Source: Morinoia aosen
Taxonomy: Eukaryota > Arthropoda > Malacostraca > Amphipoda > Talitridae
Reading direction: 5' to 3'
DNA length: 64,000 bases
Assembly: GCA_030386875.1 (NCBI GenBank)
Contig: CM059566.1
Location: 41,514,068-41,578,067 of the forward strand
The translations under genes were made by a program, and so were the position numbers. How positions within the stretch are numbered: position 1 is the first letter of the stretch; each line of letters opens with the position of its first letter. A model generated the notes under the pieces. That model was not told where the DNA came from, searched no databases, and was given only the letters and a program-made list of their open reading frames with translations. Below are positions 21,624 to 32,300 of the stretch, piece after piece.

Positions 21624-24600
21624 ATGGCTCCTCGTAAAAAACACCACTACTGCAATGATGATCTCGTTCACGCATTAGCAGAGATAAAAAATGGAAGTTT
21701 GAGTATTCGCAACGCAAGTGACAAATATGGTGTTCCAAAAACAACGCTTCAAGATCGTGTGCACGGCCGCTATTCTGCTGGTATCCAGAAAATAGGTCTG
21801 TATAAAAATTTATCGAGACGGTCTGATCCATTTTGTAGTAAAATTTTTATTCCCATATGCTTGGCACAGATAATGTTGTTGGAATACAATATTTTGTTGA
21901 TATTTTTGGTGGGTTTATCCATATACTAATTGATTTTTTGTACATTCTAGGAAGGCCATGCAAACTAACAGACTCACAACAAGAAAGACTATCAAAATTT
22001 CTTATCTATCGGTCCAAGATAGGAAACGGAGCAACCCGTGAGGATGTTCGCACGATCATTAAAGATGTTTTGGACAAAGAAGAGGAAGAGTTGGGAGTCA
22101 GCCTACCAGATAAAGAAAGACTATTTGTCAATAACATGCCTTCAAAGAGCTTTGTTCATAGGTTTATTGCGAGGAATGAAAGCATATCGCCTAGGAAACC
22201 CGAAGCTCTAGGACACTTGAGGATGAGAGTGACTGAAAAATCCTCAAGGCAGTGGTTTGCAAACTTCAAAGATCATCTACTGAAAGAACATGGCATTCAT
22301 GCTGAAACTTTTTTAACGAGTGAAAATGCTCATCGGGTATATAACTTGGACGAATCTGGCTTCCCCCTTGGAGGAAGCAATAATAAATGGCAGGTTCTGG
22401 CGGAAAAAGGCTCTAAGAATGTGTACAATGCCTCAAATGAGAGTCGAGATCAGATTACCGTTCTTGGATGTGTAGCTGCAAGCGGCGTATTTCGTAAGCC
22501 GTTCGTAATCTTTCCTGGGGTACGCACACCCAACTACTATCTTCCTGAAGACAAGCGCTCAAAATACGACCTTGGCCACACAGTGAGCGGATGGATCTCA
22601 ACAGAGTCTTTCTTTGGCTGGTTTGTTAATCTTTTTATCAAATCCTTAAAGGAAGAGAACATTCAATTCCCAATTATAGTTCTGATGGATGGGCACACAA
22701 GCCACATAAATCTAGCCATTTCTGAGTTTTGCCGATTGAATGACATCATTCTGTATTGCTTCCCCCCTCATGCTAGCCACATCATCCAGCCTCTCGATGT
22801 GAGTGTCTACGGGCCCCTCAAGCTGTTCTGGAACAAAGCTATCACTAATTTCAAGTTGAACAACAATTTGTGCTTGACAAAAAGTAACTTTTTTAAAGTG
22901 TTTGATGAAGCCTGGGATATTGCCACATCGCGGCCGCAAAATGTGATCTCTGGTTTCAGAAAAAGTGGAATCATCCCATTCAACCCATCCGCCATCGATT
23001 GTAGCCGCCTGATTGATGAGAAGAAAGCCACTGAACAATTCAACCCAAGATCTGATGAAACTTCCAGCGAGCAACGACTTGGTATAGCCCGAGCATTTCA
23101 CATGGCTAAGTCACATCTCCTTCCTGAAACCCTGACTAAGTATGAAAAACGGTTCGAAGAGAATTACGATGTTGTAAATGATAGCTTGGACAGCCAACTC
23201 TACAACGTCTATAAATCTTTAAGAAACATGTCTAGGCCTAGTTCTAATCCACCTGCAGATTCACTCAATGCATCTGTAGGATCCTCCGGCGATGGAAGCC
23301 TCGTGCCTTTGCTGTTACATCCTGACTCAGAGAATGAACCTGATGTCCAAGACAGTTGCAGACCAAATGAGGCGATATCCACTTGTGGTGAAAACTTTGT
23401 TGAACTTCCAGATACAAAGCCCCTTCTGCAAACCTCATTAGAACCCATGAATAACTTGACCGTATCTCGTAGTCCGAAACTGTCTAGGCCTAGGCCTAGT
23501 GATGAAAATGACGTTCATGCATCTTCAATTGGAAAGAGTGCAGATGGTTCTTCAGGAAGCCTGCTGAAAAGTATCGCAAACATTGAAAATTCTATTGAAG
23601 TTGTTTCAATTAAGATAGACGATAATTTGTCTTCTATAAGCAGTGTTTCTGAATACGCCGAGTCTGAAAACAGTGTTGATGCTTTTGATGGCTTCCAAGC
23701 ACTTGATGCCCCGAATTCTCCAGGTTCTTCTTCTGATGATGAATTTGAAGGTTTTAACCTTGTGTATCCTGAAGGTGCTAAAAAGTCTGATGCAGAAAGC
23801 ATAGCTGTTGAAAACACAAATTGTGAAGAAACTAACTCTGAAAATATGAGTGAAGATTGCGAGACTCAAAATGTCTTGGATAATACTTATGAAGGGTTTG
23901 ACCCATTTAACTCTATTTTCTACAACTCAGACAAGACAAATTCATTGATTAGTAATAACTCTATTGTTAATGAAATGGAAGTTGATTCAAGTCAGTCCCT
24001 TGTCAAAGAAACATGTTCTAAAAGTTCTACTTCTAATGCCAAAACCGTTTGCACAAGTCCATCAAAAGTGAAACTTGAAGAAAATGATGATAGTGATGAT
24101 TTTATTGGACCAAATTGCCAAGCTATTGGCTGCACAGTAAGTTGGTTAGAAACCAATTCTCCCATGAGTAAGCCTGTTAATGTAACTAATGGCATTGTTT
24201 TTGAACTCTCTGAATTTGCAAAGAAGATTGCGTGGGAGCGAGAGTATGTTGTGCGTTGGATTTCTCGGATTCAAGGAGTGCCCAGTGAATTGATGTCAAT
24301 TTCTGACGAAGATCTAAAAAAAATTCATATGGTTATTAAAAGAAGAAAAGCAATTTCTGTTACATTTTCTGGAAAAGATCTACTCAAAGTGAAATTGTCA
24401 TCATTTGATAGAGAAGTGTTTCATCTGCCTTCCTTTGAATTCTCTAAGAATGTTGATGCTTCAAATAATATTTCTACTACAATTACAAATGGGAGAGAAA
24501 AAATTGATCAGAAATTATCAGAAAAGGAGTATACTGGCTCTGGAAAAAGCCACTGTGGCAGCATCTTGCATAGTAATGTTGTTCCCACAACTTGTGAATC

Positions 24601-27600
24601 GGCTTCTGTGACAGCAAAGAAAGCAAAGAATTGTACAACTCGTAGTAGCAATAGGTCTAACCATGCACTAATAAGTAGACCTGATATGAAAATAAAATCT
24701 GCTTCTAAGTCTACATATGATGTTGCTAAGAATTTGCCCTCCTGCAAAATGAATGACAAACCTTTGGTTGCTGAAATTTCCAAAGTAACAAAAACATCTA
24801 ATATATCCAGTGTTATTTCTTCTAAAAATAAAAGTAGTCAAGCTGCTGATCCATTTGCTTATGAGGCAGAAAATGTTATTTCAGATGGTGAATTAATCAT
24901 TGATGAATCTGCTTTTTCTGACGATGATTCAAATGAATCACACAGTTTCAACAGGGAGAAAAAAACTTCTGTCTCTCAATCTTCATTGTATGAAAATGAT
25001 GTTGATGAACAGATATCGCGACATATGTTGAAAACTGTAAAATTGTCTGATCAAAGCATCAACTGTTCTTCCTTGCAAACAGTACCAAGATACCCTTCAA
25101 TCAACAGCAACATAGTAAAAAAAAATCATGAAGAAGAAACTGGTGTTAAACTTCAAGAATGTTTGAAAAAGTCATTGCCAGAAAAAGTGAGCTCTGGCAG
25201 CAAAGATCCTACACATACACAGAGCCTTGGTACCTTTGCCAGCTCTCCCATAGCCTTAGCTGTTGGTGTAGTGAACAAAAAATTGGATCCTGTTAAGATG
25301 GCATTTGGGCAACATATCAAATTTGCATCCAAGAAAGGCAAAGGGGATTTTGCTGTGAAAAATGTCCAGTATCCAATTTTTGAATTGAGAAATAATGTGA
25401 TTGGCCCATACTGCAGTCGGGTAGAATTGAGTGTAAAAATGCTCAATGCTCCTTCCAAAAAAATCCTCATGACGAATGGTATGGTAATCGAGCTGTACAT
25501 ATTTTTCAAAGAAAGAGGTGCCACATTAACTTCCTTGGTGTACAAAATTCACCAGTTAACTACTATTCCTCTAAATACAGATCTGATTCAACTGCATATG
25601 TCAAAAATCCAAGAAGTGGTCAATACTGAGCTTCAAAAAAAGACTGAGTATTTCTTACAAAGAGAGTTTTCTTTCATTTCTACTGATGCTGGAAGTGTAA
25701 CGCATGTAGCCAAAATCAAGGAACCATCTCCTGCTGGATCTTCACTCAATCTATTGCCAAAGAAGATAAATTCTCAAGCAAGTGAGTTAGCGTTTGAAAA
25801 TCGAAATGTTTCAAATGAACAAAAGGATTGCAATGATGCAGCAGCAGTTCAGAAGCCCTTGGAAGAAGAAGATTTGGATGTCTCAATGCTGTTGGACTTT
25901 GAAAAGTCCAAAGGAAAAATGGGTAGTATAACGAGAGGAGATATCGTCCGTCTATACTACTCCTGGCTTCAGCAGAAGTATAAAGACAAAGATAGTGTTT
26001 TTGTCATTGATTTATTGAATGATGTGGAAAAGTTGATGATCAGCAGAAATATTGATGTAGTCAGAATACCAGTTGGTACACTCATGTCCTCATCTGTCAA
26101 GTTGTATGAAGAGTATAAATCCTATCGTGCTTCTAATCCAGAAGTTGCTTTGGCCTATTTGGAGGATGATTGGCTAGAAGATTTGAACTACTTAATTTCT
26201 TCTTCCAAGAATGTCAGAAGTTCAATTGAAGAAAGCAGTTCATGTAAGAGTTATAATGACAGAAACTCACAGGACAGATCAGCAAAAAGTGTTTCTTTCT
26301 GTTCCAGCACTAAAAATAGTGAGCAAATTAGTTTGCCAATAAGCACAAATGATACTGTTGAAGGAAGGGTATCTTCTACTGAGAGCAGAGTTTGTCTTGC
26401 ATTGGAAAAAGTATCTACTAATAGTTCAAAGGATGAGACTTCAAAAAGTGAGTTATGCTCTATGAAAGATAAAGGTGTGCCAAACAAGAAAAAAAATGCT
26501 GCTGAAACTTTGAGAAAATCACAATTGCCAGAAAAAAGACCTGCTGATGAGGAAAGCAAATTTGACCAGATAAAATCAAAGTGTTGTAAATATAGCTCTG
26601 AAATATTGGTAAAGGATGGATCAGAAATTTATCCCCCTCTCCCAGTCATCTCAAGCAGCCAGTTTACTGACTTAAATTTTGAATTCAGAATTGAGAGAGT
26701 TGTGAGTTGCAGATTAAGCTCCAGAAATGGGTTATCTATGTATGATTACCTGATTGAGTGGAAAGGTAACTCTCCTATTGCTGACACATGGGTGGAAGAG
26801 AAGGACTTTCCTCCTGGATGCATCTTCATTGTAAAATTTTGGGAGGGAAATTCTACAAGAACCATGGATGTAAATGAGGTAAAGGATCACAAGAAAATTG
26901 AGGATGAAAATGGAGAAGAAATCCATTATCTTGTTATCTGGCATAAGTATAACAGCTCATCATGGATTGCAGAAAATCATTTCCCAGAAAGTGCATCTGA
27001 ATCACTGTGCATGTATAAGAAATCCCATATGCAAAATCAAGTTCTTTCACTTTCATTACTAAGTGATGACACAGTAATGGTAGAACCTTTTGCTCCTAAC
27101 TCCACAAAAACTTCAGCTGAAGTGAACTCAGATGATGTCACACAGTTGAAAAAGCAAGCTTCTCAAATTTGCGTGGAGATCACTAGTGGAAAAGAATCTA
27201 ACTCCCTTGAGGCAGAGGAATCTAGTACTGGTGTTTTGAATAATTCTTCTGGGGCAAGCGACTTGAACAAGGCCAGTTGTTCAATGGCAGGCCAAACAAG
27301 TCATGACATTGGTAGTCAATCTGCTACAAAATCTGACTTGAGAAGCCCCATAAGTGAAAATATAGCTACTAACCAAAATAATGCTTCCACTGCTGTTGAG
27401 GTTTCCAAGCCGAGTCAAAATCTGAAGAAAGACGATAACTGCGTGGAGTCAAGCGAAGAAAATGAATGTATTCTGCAGAGAAACTCTGTTCAGGATAGTT
27501 GCCCTTCACTCAGAAAGTCTTCCAGAAATATGGATAGCAAGCAGACAAGTAATGTTTGTCCAAGTGAAACTCCTGCCCAGTCTTGTTCTTCACCTCAATT

Positions 27601-28534
27601 CAGTGATACGACTAGTCAAAATACTGCATCTGAAATTTCAAGAGACAAGAGAAAACCCAGAGAAGAATTTTTCTCCAAAGAAGAAAAGGAAAGAACGATG
27701 AAGGTTTTGAAAACTATTCCGCTTGGTCAAGTTTTGAACCAGAATGAATGCTTACAGTTCTCTGATCTTGTTGCTCAATGCGAGCCTTTAAACACAGCAT
27801 CAAATTCTACTCTATTTTGTGGAGTTCCACAGATGAGGTACCTCACTAATGGGAAGCTCCTGGGCATGTATGATGAGTGGAGGAAACAGAAAGCAAATAA
27901 AAAGGCTGATGAGTCCATGAAAAGTTTTGGTGCTCTCAGGGCCAAAATAAAGTCTTCAATGGAATCGTATGGACTGAATTATGATTATGACGACTGTCTA
28001 CTTGGTGTTTGTTACTCATTACACTTTGCCCGTGCTGGACTCACGTCTATGGCTGATATCATGAAGTTTAATTCATCTCCATGTACTGATGCACTCAAAT
28101 CTTTCAAGGCTAATCATGATTCAGTTAAGAAAAAATATTATCAAAATATCGATCCTGATTCTGGACCTCCCGAAAAAATCTTCAAAAGTGTTGATAGGGT
28201 TACTTTAAATCGGGCTCGCCAAACTAGCATGTGTTATGATTTTGCTAGCAACAAAATCAAACATGGCTTATCAGCTGTCAAAGAAGCTCTCTCCGAGTCT
28301 GATGTTGAAAGTCGGGCAGCTGTCAATGATGATTTGGCTGAACTCCAACAAGGTTTTGATTTCATTGAAAAGAAACAAAAGAATCTTTCATCTGCCATTG
28401 ACAGTTATGTTGAAGATGCTAAAAACAATCAAGCTAAGAAGACCTTGAAAAAGTTGGGCTATGATGGTGATGAATTGAAGGATTTGCTCTCTTTAATTTC
28501 TCAAAATGTGCAGCAAGAAGTTCTAGAAAATTAA
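21624..28534 (+). CDS. Giant pogo/Tigger transposase-chromodomain fusion protein, 2251 aa (unit A)
   Basis: Exons 21624-21795 and 21951-28534 join in phase 1 (2251 aa; stop TAA). In order: pipsqueak-type HTH (~12-50); CENP-B/Tc5-like HTH (~61-160); DDE_1 pogo/Tigger core (~185-400) with D191 (NLDES), D304 (LMDGHTSH) and D340 (QPLDVSVYGPLK), so the triad is intact; acidic Ser-rich linkers with three (D/E)GF motifs (637, 657, 705); repeat domains R1 (~777-865), R2 (~1209-1295), R3 (~1370-1465); a chromodomain (~1634-1690, YLIEWKG and TWVEE); a second chromodomain-like module (~1695-1740, YLVIWHKYNSSSW); R4 (~2010-2115); and a Lys/Glu-rich helical tail. Pogo transposases are normally ~500-600 aa, so over 1800 residues are added. 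No terminal inverted repeats or TA duplication were found around it. Inference: a domesticated, nuclear, DNA- and histone-binding protein. Confidence 0.85.
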
Positions 28535-28675
28535 CTACAATTTGGCTCCTAAATTCAGTCAGTTAACTTTATTAATTTTCATTTAAGGTGAGTTTTTTAA
28601 GGGTTCTTACTTTCCATTGCTAATTAGAAATGTATGTGACCAAATTAATTTTCTGTTGTGTGTTGTCTTTGTATT

Positions 28676-28681
28676 AATAAA
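28676..28681 (+). terminator. Polyadenylation signal of the transposase-fusion gene
   Basis: AATAAA about 142 bp after the TAA stop, preceded by T/G-rich sequence; the nearest good signal downstream of the gene. Confidence 0.6.
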
Positions 28682-29384
28682 AAATTTTAATGACTAGCTT
28701 CTAATATTGTTCATTGAATTGTGATTTCAAGTGTTAATTGGAATTTTTGTTGCCATTTTTCAGTTTGACCTTGATGTCTTTTGATCCCAAGAAATTTTTT
28801 CTTTTGTTTTTCAGGTCTCCCCAGCTTGAGTCTTTAGCTCTTGTTCAGATGTGATCTGAAACAGCATGGTATATGTGAAGAGCATCATTTTGGAATGGTA
28901 GAAATCATCATTTGTCAAATAAATGGACTTGTGTATTGAAGAAAAGTTTGAAGTTGTACACTCTTCTCCTATATCTGCAAGAAGAGAATCCCGTACATTA
29001 CACGTGTAAAGAATTATGTTCAAGTATACTGACCAATGGTTGGGAGTGGCTCAAGCAAATCTGTGTTGTATGAGTCCGTGACTATATCTCCATCTCATTT
29101 GTACTGGAAACTTATTTTGGCAATTGATGAAGACCAATTCTTTTGAAACTCAAAGGATATTTTTGCTCGGAATTTATGAAGCATCTACTCCAACCATAGT
29201 CTTCAACTACAGATATTGTTTTCAAATAAAATAGAAATTTATGAACTTTTCTAGCCAACTCAGCTGGATTCTCACTTCTTCACCCAAATTGCTTTGGACA
29301 TTGAAGACAACATTTCCATTCAGACATTGACATTGAAAACAGCCTTTGAAGTTTCTGCAATTTTCAAGCTCCTTAATAGTCAAC
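28682..29384. other. Intergenic region and VPS72 5' flank
   Basis: About 700 bp between the giant gene and the VPS72 ATG, both on the plus strand. It should hold the VPS72 promoter and 5' UTR, but no TATA box or other core element is evident. No reading frame of note. Confidence 0.5.
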
Positions 29385-32300
29385 ATGGCTGCCAATCGTG
29401 AACGCCGTGGAAATGCTGGCAACAAAATGGCACGCCTCCTGGACGAGGAAGAGGAGGACGATTTCTACAAGACAACTTATGGGGGCTTCAATGAAGAAGA
29501 GGATGACAATGACTACCAGTTAGTAAAATGCTTTAGTGTTTGAGTTTAGTAAATTGTCAATTGTCAAACAGTTTGTCTTAATTAGAGCAAAATTTAGTTC
29601 ATTTGGCCGCTTAACATCAATAATGTTTACAGTTTTTACTTTCTTATTTTATTTTCAGTTTAGGAGTATTAATTTTATAAAGACAGCTGTTACTCCTATA
29701 AGACACAAGAAATACTGTAATTTGTGAAATCATTAATCAGAATATTCAGTAAGGTGGTCACATCTTATTACGAATTATATGTTTTACATTATATATTTCT
29801 TTTTGAAAAAATCATGTTGTGCTCAAAGCAGTAAAAGCCTGTGAATTTTTTCATATTTACTTTGAATCTGAATTGATTTACCTACAAAGGGGGAAGCTTG
29901 CATGCCAACGTGAATTCTGTGGCAGTAGGATAGTTGAATATACAAATGAAATTAAATTTGAGCTTGACGTTCAAATTCAAATGTACATGATTAAGCATAG
30001 CATATGCTTAGCTTGCCTCAAGTTGTTTGCTTTGGCATACAAAACAAAACCAGCAAAAGATTATTTTCTATTTTCTAGTGGTGTTAGGAGTAAAATAAGA
30101 AAAAGGGTTATTGTGATTAGGTATGTTAGCACATTGGCTGCATATTTTACACATATTTAGTACTAGGTTAATTGCTCATTTAACTACCAGTATCAATGAA
30201 TAGCTTTTGAATTATTTCATTCCTTCACTTGAATTGGATGGTGGCCTACAAGTTGGAATGTTGTGCAATTATATTTTTCCTGCATCTTAAAAATGAAAAA
30301 TGTAGTCATAAGAATGTAATCAAATTAAATGTGGCTTTTCAATTCTGCTACTTCCAACCTAACCGAACTGGTTGTAGCAACCATGCAAGTGCAGTCTATG
30401 TGTTGAATTACAATTATTCAGTTTGTTGCTGTAATGACGGACTTCTATAAGCTGCTGATATGGTGTTATAGAGGGAAAGGTATCAGGGGTGTTTAAATGA
30501 TTATAAGATGACTTGTTCTCTTTATACCTCCAATTTAACAAAGTTAATTCACTTCCTTATTGTGGTTTCACATTATCTATTTATTTATGGTGATTCTATT
30601 TTATACATCATCAAAGTAAGGAAATATTTTACCTTGGTTTCTCCTGTTAACTTATCTGGTGTATCATTTCTCTATCAGGTCTGAAGTAGAAGCTGAAGAC
30701 GAAGTGGACTCAGACTTCAGTATTGATGAAAATGATGAGCCCGTGTCTGACTTGGAGGATGCAGATGGTCGTAAGCCGCAGAAGCGAGGGCGGCTCATCA
30801 CAAAAGCATACAAGGTTTGCATAAATTGACGTCAGTTATGGTTTGAATTGAGTCTTCCTGTAAATGGCTACCTCTAAATCTGGCTTCAAAAATTGGGGCA
30901 ATGAATAAAAAAAATAGATTTGCTAAGAAATTGGTAATGGGTTTAAGTCATCTATTATTACGCTGTTTGAAATTACTGAAGGGTGTGGGGATTTCTATTA
31001 TTGAGCTGTTAGAAAATTTAGTGGCAGTTTTCAGGAGGGGTGTAGACTCGGTGTGCTTCAAGTAATGATTGAAAATGTTTCCTGCACTGTGAAATTATAG
31101 ATAATTAATAATTTGAAAGAATATTTGCAAATTGGTGTTCTATTGCTTGATAAGCCAAGTGTCATTATCAGCTGCAGAAAGATGTACTATCTGTAACAGT
31201 ATCTTACCTAGCAGAGTTTTGGGTTCACATATCATATCCAAGTCATTCAGCAGTGATCATTCTAATGGGCATAAGGTGCCTGGGATAGTTCCATGATTAT
31301 TAGTTAATCAGTTGCTGGGATATGATCCGTTCGCAAGGGTTTTCTGCTTTCTACCCAGTTCTGGTGTAGGGTGTATTTACTGTTTCATTTTGTTAATGGG
31401 TTTAACTGCCATAATTACTACTCAGCTGTAGTGGAGGGCTGAAGTGCCATATCTGTTGTTTGGGTGTGATAGAGAGTTCCTGTGACAGATTTATGGTTGG
31501 GTTTTGGTAGCGAGTGCTAGCATGACATGTGACGTTTTTGCATTGACTAATGAATTGTTTCATTATGCATGCATTTAATGCTATAATTGCTGTTTGTCAT
31601 AATAATTGTATATACTTTTCAGCATTTCTGACTTGAATGTTTGTTGATTTCCAGGAGCCAAAGCCTGCAAAAGACCCCACCAAAAAGCCTCCCAAAAAGA
31701 AAACCAACTTAGAAGCCTTCATTGTTACTGGTGAGACACAGCCTGTTATGTTTTGTAATTAAATTTGTAATTTTCATTGCTTGTTGATTGCTGCAAGGGA
31801 ACTACCAACATTAATTTTTTTTTTTGGGGGGATTTACATTGTGCACTTTTTCCATTTTTACTGTTGAAGAGATATTAGGACATTGTATTCAGTATAATGG
31901 ATTCTAGGGAAGGACCTTAGGATATTCTAAAATTTGAATTGCAAGAGATTTCAGACAGAAAATAATTTTTGCTACACAAATTTTTGATACAAATGCATTT
32001 TTTTGCTTTGTGAATCACTGTGCAATGTATGTTGAACATTGAAAGAAGGCAACATAACTTTATAGACAATTTTATTGCAAGTTCATTCAATTGATATCCT
32101 TTTCTGTTTATATAATGATGTTCACATCAGAACAATGTAAGGAATAATGTTTTCTAATGTGAAGTTTAGAAGGTATTGATTTGTGAAATGTCCTGAAAAT
32201 TAAAAATTGAACCTTTTCTTTTATTTTTCCCTTGAGCTGATTAGCTGTGTTTCATTTGAAGATTTAGAAATAACCTTGTAAATCTACAGCTATGTATCTG

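Noticed and set aside
21857-21950. Start of the giant protein at the first ATG of the long frame
   Set aside because: These bases are intronic: the GTCTGT donor at 21796 and CTAG acceptor at 21950 join the HTH exon in phase, and HTH-then-DDE is the family order.
22712-23101. 129-codon minus-strand frame within the transposase gene
   Set aside because: Antisense shadow of the conserved DDE region, which is clearly coding on the plus strand.
20800-28700. Terminal inverted repeats that would make the giant gene an intact pogo element
   Set aside because: No matching ends or TA target duplication were found by eye around the gene.
29819-30160. 113-codon plus-strand frame in VPS72 intron 1
   Set aside because: No splice support, AT-biased composition, no recognisable domain; taken as a chance frame.
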